DNA of 64,000 nucleotides. Origin: Mixophyes australis (taxonomy: Eukaryota > Chordata > Amphibia > Anura > Limnodynastidae). Below are positions 34,991 to 47,000 of the stretch, one piece after another. The stretch is from the NCBI GenBank assembly GCA_036250195.1, contig JAVHZZ010000001.1, forward strand, positions 378,449,407 to 378,513,406, given 5' to 3'. The notes under the pieces are model-generated. The model was not told the origin of the DNA. It saw only the letters and a list, made by a program, of their open reading frames with translations, and did not search any database. Both the position numbers and the translations under genes were made by a program. The stretch's first letter is position 1. Each line of letters begins with the position of its first letter.

Positions 34991-36165
34991 CAAACATTGA
35001 TTTCACTCACAATGTGGATGTGAGTGTTTGGTACAAAAGTAGGTGCAATGGTGTTAAACAAGACACACTGAATTGGAGTGCGCAATCTGACCTAACTGCA
35101 GCTCATGCTTCAGTGCTCTCAGTATAGTTGAACCAAATCACTTAATGCTCATTCAGGCAGGAACAGCTGGTGAAAGCAGCGCTGACCTTGTCTACATTTA
35201 GTACTTCCTGACTAACACAGGTTAAAATTAGGTTTACTGTACAAATAAGTTATGTTTTAATCCACATGGTAATATAGTAACAAGACAACTTCAAAAACAT
35301 GTTGAATTTATATAATTATAGTGTTCCTATAAAATGACACATAAAGAACTAAAACATTTCTGAAATACAAGAAATAGTTATTAACTTTAATGGGTTCAAA
35401 GTAACTAATGGCACCCTATTGTAGCCACATACCTTCCAGTGCCATAGGGAGAAGTTTAAGAAAATAAGGTATTCCGGTTACATGTTATATAAACTCTTAT
35501 CACAGTGGGCAGGAAAGTAGAAATGATTTGTGAATTAACTACTTTAACATCACCCACTCATTGGAAATGAAATAGAATTGGATATGTAATTAAAGCAAAC
35601 ATTTACTTTATCCCACTGCCCTGCAATATTATTAAACTAAATACATGTGTGACTCATTCTGAAAATAGCTGGGGTTCTGTTTTCTCAGTAAATTAGGCTT
35701 GAGATGTCAAAACGTAAGCCATAATTTAGCAACTGAATAACTTAGTGGCACATACTGTCTTAGAAAGAAATGTACTTTAGATTTCCTTCCCTTGAAGAAC
35801 ACAAGTGCTTTGTGAAGACATTTGTTAACTAGGCATAGCATTTTTAAACAGATTCTACTTTAACCCATGCTTGTTTTCAGGCTGTGCACAAAATCAGGAA
35901 AAACAGTTGAGGTCAAAATCAAAACCAAAATTTATTTTTTGGGCTCTCTGTGTGCCTCAATTTGCACAAGTGCATGTAGATTTCTGGCAAAACGCATATG
36001 TTTGCAGAGTAAGAAAGCAGGGGATTTTGTGCAAACTGAGAGGAGGAGTTGGACGAACTTAAAGCAGTAGGGAGAAAGTATTGCAATGGTGCGCCTAGCT
36101 TTTTGGAACAGTGCAAAAATGAGGTTTCATTATTAATTAGAGATAAAGAGGTGGACAGTGCACAT
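34991..36165. other. No gene seen
   Basis: AT-rich; the overlapping open frames at 35867-36116 have no domain I recognise. Confidence 0.45.
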
Positions 36166-36475
36166 ATCTCGGGGGTAAATGTATGAAGCTGTGATTTTGC
36201 ATTTCCAGCTATTTTCTCTGGCGAACTTAAACTTGTTGATGTAGTAAACGGTGAGTTGATGTAAAATTGCCATTCTCAAAATAGCTACAAATCGCGGTAA
36301 TGACTTCTTCCACTCTAGCCATACAAGTCACCAAATGTATGAGTCTGTGATTTTGCAAAGTCGCCCGAGTTTGCTTTCAAAATCGCCAGATACAACACGC
36401 TGTTTTCTAGAAAACACATCACTGTTACACTGCCTGCTATAGGACCCTGCAGCTGTATAATATTAAAATATAATG
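36166..36475. mobile_element. Possible MITE remnant with internal direct repeat
   Basis: The phrase 'aaatgtatgaagctgtgatttt' at 36178 recurs as 'aaatgtatgagtctgtgatttt' at 36333, each followed by 'gca'. A 'gggggtaaatgtat' start resembles the end of the MITE at 55324. Borders are unclear. Confidence 0.35.
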
Positions 36476-36559
36476 AATGTATGAAAAAAAAAAAAAGCGT
36501 GCGGTCCTCCATGCCAAGCATTACTAATCCTAGCGCTGTCAGCCTACTGCTGGTTGCGC

Positions 36560-36855
36560 AAAAATCGGGAAAAAATTCCCGTAGGGTCCCCCCGATTTCA
36601 ATGCAACCAGCACTAGCACTAGTGAAATCAGGAGGACCCCAGAGAGTAGGCAAGTCTCCCGAATCCTGCAATTTGCTAGCCAAAATGACGACACTTGCCT
36701 CATTTTGGCCCCACCCCCGCAACAAAAATGACATTACTGTCACTGGGGCGGGGCCAAAATTACGCTATTGATCGCTCCCCGCCACCTCCCACCCTCCAGC
36801 CACGGCCCCTGTCCGGGATCTCCTGGACTTCATTATTTAAAAGTTGGCAAGTATG
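36560..36855. mobile_element. Decayed MITE of the CATACTTGCCAAC family
   Basis: The right end is GTTGGCAAGTATG at 36855, the same terminus as the intact MITE at 40381-40701, and the inside is likewise GC-rich ('tcctcattttggccccaccc', 'ctggggcggggcc'). A palindromic part lies at about 36590-36630. The left end was not found. Confidence 0.5.
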
Positions 36856-37630
36856 TGTTTACACTTTTGCACGGTGCACCTCTGTAAACCTAAGCATTTT
36901 TTAATTTACAAAGGCATCTTGTTAGGAATATACTGGCAGGAAGAATGAGGTTGTGTTGTGATAAAAGATGGTTTATTAAAACTCAGCAGCAGATAAGAAA
37001 TAATACAGAGTCCCAGTACTGAACTGGCAATAATGATTGTCCTGAACATAGAGAACTTACAGTTATTTATAAGGGTTAACCCATCACATAAGTGTGGGGA
37101 ATAAGGCCTAAATCATAACTGCAGTGTAAATATGGTATATCAAATAAATCCATTGATAAATTTAGCTACTAAAGTGTAAAATGTGAAGTCAGGCCAAAGG
37201 TCACCATAATGTAGGGCCGGAGATGAGGAGCAAAAGGTCACCATAATGCAAAACCAGAAATCAGGAGCCAGGAACTGACTGAAGTAGAACTACAGGATCA
37301 GGAATCTAGCATGTAAATTATACCAGCAAAATGAAGCTGAACAGAAGAAGATCTACCTCAGAGAAACCCCCAATAGGATTAGGGAGCAGGGACACCTCCA
37401 ACAGTAACTGATCCGCTGATCGCTCCTAGATGTCAAGAAAGTGACCAGGTTGAATCAGAATACTGTGGCAACAGGCATGTAAACATAGCAAGCTGGGAAA
37501 TGGACAAAACCGATCACATGCAAACCATATGCAAAATCCTTACACGTATCCTGAGAATGAAGAGCAGGCATCTGCACAACCAAACAATTTTGAATTATGC
37601 AAAAAGTGTCTTTTGTAAATGAGACACAGT
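36856..37630. other. No gene seen; possible LTR-like remnant
   Basis: A repeated phrase 'aggtcaccataatg' occurs at about 37199 and 37236. The style (tracts of 'caggaactg', 'gatcaggaat') resembles frog Ty3 LTRs, but I found no TG...CA borders or target duplication. Confidence 0.3.
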
Positions 37631-38616
37631 GGGCCTAATTCATTAAGGAAAATAAGGCAAAAAATTAGTACGTTTCCCCTGGATCAAACCATGTTTCAAT
37701 GCATAGGGTGCAAATTAGTCTTTCATTTTGCACATAAGTTAAATACTGTCTGTGATTTCATGTAGGACACAAATACTTGATAGCTTATTTGTACACTGAA
37801 ATGTAAAGATGATCTAGGACAGGGGTGTACAACCTTTTAGCTTCCCTGGGCCACATTGGAAGGCGACAAGTTGTTTTGGGCCACACATAAAATACACTAG
37901 CACTAATGATAGCTGATCATCCAAAAAAACCATAGAAAACATTGCTAATGCTCCTTGTTGTTGCTCTGTGCTTCAATGACATACTAATGGCTGCTGTCAA
38001 ACATCAAGTCATATTGTTACAACATTTTATGAAGGGCTTCAATACAGCAGTCATTAAGACAGGAAGATAAGGTTTGTGATGCTCCAGGACCAGGTGAGTT
38101 TATGCACTGGTCAGCGTCCCTTGAAATAATAAAAAAAAAAAAACCCTTAACTTACCTTTTAATCGGCTTGTTCTCTGATTCTCTTCTCTTGTTTTTTCCG
38201 TTTCACTGCTGCTGATAGTTCGCGCGGGTGACTCCTATGTGCTGTACTCCGCAATGGATGTCGGACGTGATGACATCACGCTCGACATTCACTGCGAGCG
38301 CCGCCCGGAGGAGGAGACCAGGGAGGGACCGCCTGACCACAAGGTAAGTATTTTCTTATATTTTTCTTTTTTTGCAGGATTTTTTTTTTCATTAACAGCG
38401 CTGCCCCCTTGCCACAACCAAAACTCCTGCTGGGCCACATTTACAGGCATGCTGGGCCGCGGGTTGGACAACCCTGATCTAGGACATGCCCTAGCCGAAA
38501 TATAAATCTGCCATCACATTTTAAATTTACATCCCCCTCCAATGCAACATGGTTTTGCCAAGGTGAAAAATTACTATTTTTTTTTTTACTTTACTTCCCT
38601 TAATGAATCAGGACCA
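37631..38616. mobile_element. MITE (GGGCCTAATTCATTAAGG) carrying a nested hAT MITE
   Basis: Outer ends are GGGCCTAATTCATTAAGG at 37631 and the imperfect complement CCTTAATGAATCAGGACC near 38598-38615. A CAGTG lies at each edge. A second copy at 39560-39885 shows the same sequence without the 657-bp insertion at 37820-38476, so the sibling gives the empty site. Confidence 0.75.
37820..38476. mobile_element. hAT-type MITE, 657 bp, 8-bp TSD ATCTAGGA
   Basis: Starts CAGGGGTGTACAACC and ends GGTTGGACAACCCTG, an imperfect terminal inverted repeat with CAGGG ends. It is flanked by ATCTAGGA at 37812-37819 and 38477-38484, the 8-bp target duplication expected for hAT elements. It carries 'ctgggccacat' near both ends and a GC-rich middle. 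No coding capacity. Confidence 0.92.
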
Positions 38617-38787
38617 GTGTCTCCTTTTTGGTAGTGATCATTGAGCCTATTTAAATAATCTACTCTTGCCCAAAAAGCAAACCATTAGAGGTCACAATAT
38701 ATGCACTGGTGATTTGTTTCACAGTTGTTTGTTACGTCTTCCATTAAAATTTATTTGGCTTTGGTCAAAACGTATAATATAGTAGGG

Positions 38788-38980
38788 CAGGGTTTCCCAA
38801 ACCCAGTCCTCAGGGCTTCCCAACAGTGCAGGTTTTCTGGATCACATGTGACATAATTAGGACCACCTGTGGATCTGTTACAATGTGTCAGTCAGTAATG
38901 AATACACCTGTGCTCCAGCAAGGAGATATGGAAAACCTGCACTGTTGGGGAGCCCTGAGGACTGGCTTTGGGAAACCCTG
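38788..38980. mobile_element. hAT-type foldback MITE, 193 bp, 8-bp TSD TAGTAGGG
   Basis: Ends CAGGGTTTCCCAAACC and its near complement GGCTTTGGGAAACCCTG; pairing continues inward through 'cagtcctcagggct' and 'agtgcaggttttc'. It is flanked by TAGTAGGG at 38780-38787 and 38981-38988. The long arms mean that the whole element can fold into one hairpin. Confidence 0.93.
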
Positions 38981-39559
38981 TAGTAGGGTATTCTTGCCTT
39001 CAATAAGCCTTTGTGCTGTTTGGAATACTGTTTACTTGCATATGGGGTCATTCTTGTGGAAGAAAAGCCTCCAATTTGTGGTTGCATGTTCTAGTACTAG
39101 AAATATTAGCCTTTTGAAACTCACAAGAAGGTTACTTTTTAAGCTATTTCTGTCTCTCTATCTCAGGGAGTTTTAATTTGCAATGTTTTTTTAACTATTT
39201 CGTCAATTTGTATGCTCAGTATATGGTATGTCATGATGTTTTACCTTGTTCACTTAACTCACTAATTACAAGATTTCTGTAATGCAATTTCTACAACTGA
39301 CACACCTGCACCATCTATTTAACAATTTTAAAATTTGTATATACTTGTGAGTTTGCTCTTCATGGTCAATTTAAGTACTCCCTATAAGAACCTTCTTGAG
39401 ACCAAGTTTTCCTGCAAAGAGAGAAGCCACAGCACCACATGAATGCCCCTGGAACATTACCGTTTGTTTTTTATATAGATAAGGGAGCAAGCTTATTACT
39501 GTCACCCACGTCATGGGTGTCATGGGTGTCTTTGCTGCACAGTGTGGACCAGCGCCTGC

Positions 39560-39885
39560 ACACAGTGAGTCATTAAGGAGAGCAAAGCAAAAGATGGAGT
39601 AAATTTGATCCTAGACAAACCATGTTACAATGCAAGGGGTGCAAATTAGATATTGTTTTGCAAATAAGTTTAATACTGGCTGCTTTTCATGTAGCACACA
39701 AATACTTGACAGCTTTATTTTTACACTGAAATTGAAAGTTGATCTAGGACATGCCCTATCCCAACTATAAATCTCTCCCCATGTTTTAAATTTACCTCCC
39801 TCTCCACTGCAACATGGTTTTGCCAAAGTGCAAAGTTACTCCTTTTTTTTTTTGCTTTGTTCTCCTTAATGACTCAGGCCCAGCA
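39560..39885. mobile_element. MITE copy, empty-site sibling of the 37.6-kb element
   Basis: Matches 37660-37819 plus 38477-38612 in order ('aaaccatgttacaatgcaag', 'aaatacttgacagc', 'gatctaggacatgcccta', 'catggttttgccaa'), with ATCTAGGA present once. Ends resemble AGTCATTAAGGAGA and TCCTTAATGACTCAGG. Confidence 0.8.
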
Positions 39886-40380
39886 TGAATAACACAGTAC
39901 ATCCTGACGTGCTCTATTCATTCACTTGTGTATTGATATCATCACATGCACATGGGTTGGGAGGATAATAAGAGCACTAGTCTGGGCTTTATAAAACATG
40001 AACCTGGCGGTCTACTTACAAACGAATGTGAGAAGAGCTACATTGACATTTCCTATATATCAGATTATGTAAAAGTTGAAAGATTGGTTCACAGCATTAA
40101 CTGTTAAAAACAAGAAATGTAAGGGACAACCATGACTATAAGGACATGAGCAAATAATTGATATTATAATATTCACAGAATACATTAGTCTGGGATTGAT
40201 TATTGCATGCATGGTGGACACTAATTAAATTCCACTAGATAATAGCTATCAAATGAAAGAATATTTCTTAAAAAAAATATGTAAACAATAAATTAAAAAC
40301 AAACCAGGCCAAGAAAAGTATGAGTTCCTTCCAAAGTTTAGTTAAATGGTACTTTACACACAAAAATGGTACCCTTACAC

Positions 40381-40701
40381 TATACTTGCCAACTCTCCCG
40401 GAATGTCTGGGAGACTCCCGCATTTTGCGAGAGTCTCACGGACTCCCGTTAGAGTGTGGCAATATCCCGGATCTGCCCACTTCACTAGGAAGTGCCCCAC
40501 TTCCTAGTGAAGTGGGCAGAATTAGGTCCCAAACGCCGCGATTCCAAGTGAATCGCGGCGTTTGCCCCCGCTCCCGCTGTCAAATAATGCGTACGCGTCA
40601 TTATGTCACGGGGCGGTCCCAAAATGACGCGCATTTTGGAGCCCCGCCCCCCATCATGCCCACCTCTCCCGGAAACCAACTTTGTCAAGTTGGTAAGTAT
40701 G
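40381..40701. mobile_element. MITE with 8-bp TSD CCTTACAC and two perfect internal palindromes
   Basis: Ends are TATACTTGCCAACT and AGTTGGTAAGTATG, flanked by CCTTACAC at 40373-40380 and 40702-40709. Inside, 40473-40494 and 40498-40519 are perfect 22-bp inverted arms around a 3-bp loop, and 40531-40544 and 40550-40563 are perfect 14-bp arms. The middle is GC-rich against an AT-rich background. The 8-bp duplication suggests the hAT superfamily although the end does not start with CA. Confidence 0.9.
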
Positions 40702-40709
40702 CCTTACAC

Positions 40710-42769
40710 AATTAGTAATTACAAGAGCTTACTTAAACATTACACCCCCTAGTGGTGTTTTAGTAAACCCTGCACCTCAGTGATCCCAGAAGGGCAAGTT
40801 AGGTGTTTGTGAAAAGAGACACAAGCTGGCTGCTATGGGGATAACCCAGCCCAGCCTGTGAGAGGCTAAGTGAGAAGGAGGGGCTGTCAGCAAGGGGGGA
40901 AAGAGACACCCAGGGAGAGACAGATCTAGTGACAGGAACAGGAGAGCTGATGTGAAAGCTGGGGACCTTGGACAGTGGAGGTGGGTGTTCCAGGGTTCCC
41001 CGGCATTGCCCAGGAGCAGGTGAGTGACGGCTGCCATCTAGAGACAAACACTATTGTCCCTGTCAGCAAGAGTGGGAGAGCCCATAAGGGGAAGAACCCC
41101 AAAAGAGAAATGGGGATTGCTGCATGCAGTAGTGTGGCTGCCTATACACAGGGGAGGAGTCCCTAATCCCAGAGAGGGAGAGAACCCAATATCACTAAAG
41201 AGAACCCCAAGAGAGAGAGGAACATTTTGCATGGGAGAGACCCTGGAGTGAGGGTGGCTACAAGAGGCATGGTAGCTGAAGTGTCAGAGCCAAGGGCTGT
41301 GTGTACACAGAGAGAAGTGTCAGAGCCCAAAGTAGAAATACTGGAGTGTAAGAGACATGTGACCTATGTTATATAACATCGAGATAATATTAAGAACTGT
41401 GCTGGAGAGAGTAAGGAGATGTATATATATTTATTTATTGCTGCAGCCATTATGATTATCGTGCTGGAGGAAGAGCAGTGTAATTAAAGGGTTCAGTTTG
41501 TCATAGAGATGGTCTGGCGCCCAAATTATTCTGACTTTCATTGCACTGCATCACAAAGTGACATCACCTGTGTCCCACTACTTACAAAGAAACACCTGCA
41601 TGTGCAGGGACCCCCTGATCATTAACCCCATGCCCCTCAGCTAGCTGTGTAACCTTTGCACTCCACATTTCATAGTGACAGGGGGGTTACATAAATATAA
41701 CTAAGACATCGTTGCAACTTTTTTATGCTATGCTTCTGGCAACAGTATCTGAATACACACCTGAAAATATATTCAAAGCCAGAGAATCCAATTATCTTCC
41801 TAATATGTTTCAGTTTTTGCTTACCATAAACCTTTAAAAGACATGTCCTTACAGTAGATTGCCTCTCCAGCTAGCCAGAACAGAATGACTACCTATAGTT
41901 TGAAATATATGAGGGTAGACTGTGTAAAAGGTCTTTCTGAGCCCTTTTACCAAACACAGGGATGTAAAATGTGAAAAGTTGCAAATAATAATACTGTTAA
42001 TATATATAGATACTTATTAAAAAGGCACAGTTAAGGTTTTTGGACAATGCTAAAAGACACAGAAAATTGAGGTGGATGTAATATTATATCTCCTATGTTC
42101 CAGAAAAGAGATATCCTAGTTATAGAATTTCTTAACAAAAGTGTGTTGAAAAAAGTAATAAAGAAGTCATATTGTGGAAATACATTTTCTTAAAGGATTG
42201 GATACATAGATCTAGGGAATCGCTTCCAGAAGCAGAACTATCCTAACAAGTGATTATCTTGCCATGGAATGATAATACTCAAGATTGACGACATATTGCA
42301 GGTCAGATATTTCTTCAGATCAGTGTCATAATAATTGACAAATAGAGTTTTCATGCACTTTGTATCTATTAACAAAACGTACAGTCGCTGCTGCTATTAT
42401 TATTGTTGTTTCACTACATATCTCCGAATTTGAGTGCTGCAGATATCTATGTGTGTGTGTGATTATTACTAGAGACAGGAAATCGCAATCTGTAGCAGCT
42501 CTTAGGTTTGATAGAAGGTTATCTGGATTGTTGCGCTGATTTTTACTGTTTTCTCTATTGTACATAAATAAATTCAGGTAATTGTTTGTCAGAACTGGAT
42601 GTTTAATAGTGTCCCTTTCACATCCTCACGTCACATATGTCCAGATGAGGCTTTCACAGCAGGTTTTGATATGGACTATTTTGTTAAAAAATTCTGTCAC
42701 AAACTATGTCAGATATAACTTGGTCCCAGGATCCCATAAGCTCAGAATTACATATAGGGCTAAGAAAGA
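40710..42769. other. No gene seen; purine-rich segment 40780-41350
   Basis: A G/A-rich plus strand at 40780-41350 with repeated 'gagaaccccaa' and 'gagagggag' phrases looks like the leader or LTR of an old retroelement. I could not find matching ends. The rest is AT-rich and featureless. Confidence 0.35.
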
Positions 42770-42952
42770 CTAAGGGGTATATATACTAAACTACGGGTTT
42801 GAAAAAGTGTAGATGTTGCCTATAGCAACCTATCAGATTCTAGCTGTCACTTTGTAGAATGTACTAAATAAATGGTAACTAGAATCTGATTGGTTGTTAT
42901 AGGCAACATCTCCACTTTTTCAAACCCGCAGTTTAGTAAATATACCCCTTAG
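42770..42952. mobile_element. Foldback MITE (GGGTATATTTACTAAAC family), 183 bp
   Basis: The two halves are inverted copies over about 70 bp: CTAAGGGGTATATATACTAA with TTAGTAAATATACCCCTTAG, then 'cgggtttgaaaaagtg', 'gatgttgcctatagcaacc' and 'cagattctagct' with their complements. The same arms occur in the MITE at 53402-53574, so both are members of one family. Confidence 0.9.
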
Positions 42953-43365
42953 ACCTTCTTAGCCCAAAGTGTCTAGATGAGCAGTGATGTCATGCAAGTG
43001 CTGGAGCACATACCTGTGATTATAAGATCCAGTCAGTGCAAGGGTGAATCTCCAGATTATAATCTTATTGATCAGTGTCTTGTGTACCTGTGCCTGTTTA
43101 TTTATGTACCTTACCTGGCTTCTGTTTAACCCCTGTATGATCTTTGCCTGCATTCTGACCCAGCTACCTGTTGTAACCTCCGATTGCTTACTAAAGAACA
43201 TTGCTCCATTTTTCCAGACTGACAAGTTACCATCAGTGCTGATGTTAAACTTAGATATAACCCTGGACTCCTTTGGCTACTCCATTGCCAAGTGAGTTGC
43301 TATTGCTGATTCCTGATGCTGCTATTGTTGAAAGTGGTTCCTTTCTGCTTCTCTGAAGTTCACTG
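42953..43365. other. No gene seen; insertion context of the Ty3 element
   Basis: Together with 48952-49300 this is one uninterrupted sequence before insertion. Its pyrimidine-rich wording resembles an old LTR, but no ends were found. Confidence 0.3.
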
Positions 43366-43370
43366 TTAAC

Positions 43371-44060
43371 TATTAGGAACCCCTCCAGCCGGCACAACAC
43401 AACCCGGAATCTACTCTGCCAGTCAGGTGTTCACTGGAGCCCCTGATGGTGGGGACAGACTGGGCCGCAGACTGACAGAGGGTCGTGAAGTGCGTACCAG
43501 CTGGGGAGAACCCAGGCAAGAGGAGTCAGGTCCACGCAGAGGTCAAGGGCCGGCAGCAGACAAGAGTATTGATGAACAAGCTGAGGTCAGGGGTCACAGG
43601 CAAATAGCAGAACGGGTAAACAGGCCAGAGATCAGGGTCACAGGAAACACGAGCAAGGTCCAAATCAAAGCCAAGGGTCATACACGGGGAGTCAAATAGC
43701 GATATCAGGATACAGGACAGGAACTAGCAGGTTAGCAGACTGGAACACAGGAGCTATAACCGGCAATGAGGCAGCAGACCTCATTGCCTTAAATACCAGT
43801 GGCCACCAATCAGAGCCTAGCTCTGATTTAGACAAAGCCCCCAGCATAATTAATAGGCTGCATTAATTAGCCCACAGGCTAGAACATGGTGAGCGCTGCG
43901 CCCGGCTTCCTCTCATTGCCGGGACGCAGCGCTGAAGCGTCTTCCCGTTGCCCCGGCAACGGCCGGGTCAGGGCCGGAAGTGACGTCCCGGTCGCCATAG
44001 CGACGGCCGGGACGCAGGTGAGTGAGTCGCGGCGGCTGGGCACCGCCGCGGCTCGTAACA
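43371..44060 (-). repeat. 3' LTR of the Ty3 element
   Basis: Same 690 bp as the other LTR. Its outer base pair is damaged (TA instead of TG on the plus strand at 43371-43372). The pol frame runs 148 bp into its U3 part and stops at 43913. Confidence 0.95.
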
Positions 44061-47000
44061 GTACCCCCCCCTTGAGGAGGGGTCGAGGGACCCCGACATC
44101 CAGGTTTTCTTGGGAACCTCCTGAAGAATTCCTTCAATTGTTTAGGGGCATGGAGTTGTCTTCGCGGAACCCAAGATCGCTCTTCTACACCGCGGTTCCT
44201 CCACTGCACCAGGAAGTGCACCTGTCCTTGCACTTTTTTGGAATCTAAAATCCTTTGAACCACATATCTTAGTGGCTTACTCGAACTTCCCCCAGGCACA
44301 GTTGAGGATTGACTAGGATACAATACCGGCTTCAACAATGAACAATGAAATGTGTTCGGAATTTTTAGTGAACTAGAAATCTTCAATCTAAAAGCTACCG
44401 GATTGATCTGTTTGGTAATCATGAACGGCCCAATAAATTTAGGTCCTAGTTTTTTACAAGGCTGTCTGAGCCTAAGATTTCTAGTTGATAGCCATACTTT
44501 CTGGCCCACTTTGAATGGGCAGGTGGTACGGTGGCGATCCGAAAATTTTTTGGCCGATAATGAGGATTTTTTCAAGGAGGACTGAACTTTCCCCCAAATT
44601 ACTTTCAGATCAGCAGCTGTGGAATGAATCTCCGGAATACCAGCAGATTTGAGAGAGTACAGAGAATTAGACCTGGGATGGAAACCGAAGTTACAGTAGA
44701 ACGGAGAAGTTTGAGTAGATGAGTGAGATGAGTTATTGTAGGCAAACTCTGCCCAAGGCAGCAAAGATGACCAGTTGTCATGGAATTCTGAGGAATAACA
44801 TCGGAGGAACTGTTCAAGTGCTTGGTTAACCCTTTCAGTTTGCCCGTTAGACTGAGGGTGGTATGCAGATGACAGACTGATCCGGATTCCGAGTAGGGTG
44901 CAGAAGGATTTCCAGAATTGTGCTATGAATTGTGAACCACGATCAGAAACAATATCGGAAGGAAGTCCATGGAGCCGGAAAACATGTTGTATGAAGAGAA
45001 TGGCCAGATCTCGAGCTGTAGGAAGCCTGGTTAATGGGATGAAGTGTGCCATTTTACTGAAACGGTCCACCACAACCCAAATAGTATTATGTCCTGCAGA
45101 AGGTGGCAAATCAACAATAAAATCCATGGACAAATGTGTCCAAGGTTTTGCAGGAATGGGCAATGGAAGCAATTGACCCACCGGGCGAGTCCTGGGGACT
45201 TTGTTCCTGGCACAAATTTCACACGAGAAGACATGACTCTTGACGTCAGCGGACAAGGATGGCCACCAGACCGTACGGGAAAGGATCTCCAGCGTCTTAT
45301 AAACTCCAGGGTGTCCAGCAGACCTATTATTATGCGCCTCTGCAAGAACCGCCTTCCTTAGATGGACTGGAACAAAAAGACGTTGTTCCGGAGTAGTATC
45401 AGGGGCTAATTTCTGGAATCTCTGAAGCGTGATACTCAGATCTTGGGTTAGTCCAACATGGATTATGGAAGGAGGAATAATAGGCTCTGGGTTCGAAACT
45501 GGAACATGGTGTGCCAAGAAACTTCTGGACAGAGCATCTGCCCGGACATTTTTGGAACCCGGTCGATAGGTGATCAGGAAATTGAACCGAGTAAAGAATA
45601 ACGACCAACGGGCCTGTCTGGGATTTAGACGTTTGGCCGATTGTATATATTGCAAGTTCTTGTGGTCGGTAATGACAGAGATCTGATGTGGAGCACCCTC
45701 CAGCCAATGTCGCCACTCCTCGAAGGCCCATTTGATTGCCAACAGTTCCCTATTCCCGACATCATAGTTGGCTTCTGCTGAAGAGAACTGGCGGGAGAAA
45801 TAGGCACACGGGTGTAGACGAGTAGTATGAGGGTCCTTCTGTGATAGTATAGCCCCAGCACCGACGTCAGAGGCGTCGACCTCAAGAACAAATGCTTTAG
45901 CTGGATCCGGGTGTCTAAGGACCTGAGCGGAGACAAAGGCTTTTTTCAGGCTTTCGAATGAGGCTACTGCTTGAGGCGACCAATTAGTTGGATCCATTCC
46001 TTTACGGGTTAGGGCGACAATGGGAGCCACGATGTCCGCAAAACCTGGAATGAACCTTCTATAATAATTGGAGAAGCCCAGAAACCTCTGCACCGCCTTA
46101 AGGTTGTTTGGTTGCACCCAATCTAGAATAGCCTGAACCTTAGTTGGATCCATGGAGAATCCCTCAGAAGAGATTATGTAACCTAAAAAGGATACTTTCT
46201 GCACCTCGAACTCACACTTTTCTAGTTTGGCGTAAAGGTGGTTCTCTCGCAGTCTTCGTAGAACTTGTTTAACGTGATTCTGATGTACAGACAGAGATCT
46301 GGAATAGATGAGGATATCATCTAAATAGACGACCACGAAACTACCAAGAAAGTCCCGAAGAACCTCATTGATTAAGTCCTGGAATACTGCAGGTGCATTG
46401 CTAAGACCGAACGGCATAACCAAGTATTCATAATGGCCAGAGTGCGTATTGAATGCCGTCTTCCACTCGTCTCCCTTCTTGATACGGATGAGGTTATACG
46501 CTCCACGAAGATCGATTTTTGAGAAGACAGTAGCACCTCTCAGCTGATCAAATAATACGGAGATGAGCGGAAGGGGATAGGTATTTTTGATAGTAATAAG
46601 ATTCAATCCCCGGTAATCAATACAAGGTCTTAGTCCTCCGTCCTTTTTGGATACAAAGAAGCATCCTGCTCCTACGGGAGATTTAGATGGCCTGATGAAG
46701 CCCTTCTCCAGATTTTCTTCAATGTATTCCTGCATGGACTTGGTCTCCGGACCAGAGAGAGAGTACAGGCGACCCTTAGGCAACTTGGAACCAGGAATAA
46801 GCTCGATGGCACAGTCAAAGTCACGGTGAGGTGGTAAGGTGTCAGCAGCTTTCTTGGAGAACACATCCCAGAACTCATGATATTGTGAGGGAAGCTGCTC
46901 CGGAATAGACTGAATCACCCGCAGGGGCAGTGACAAGCAGGACTGTGTACAGTAAGAGCTCCACTGGACAATTTCTCCTTTTACCCAGTCCATGACGGGG

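Noticed and set aside
40733..41695. Possible solo LTR with C-rich and G-rich ends
   Set aside because: No TG...CA pair with a matching 5-bp duplication could be found.
43886..44248. Plus-strand open frames over the LTR and pol region (also 48772-48975, 44898-45361, 47459-47939)
   Set aside because: They are antisense to the gag/pol genes or repeat identically in both LTRs; no independent motif.
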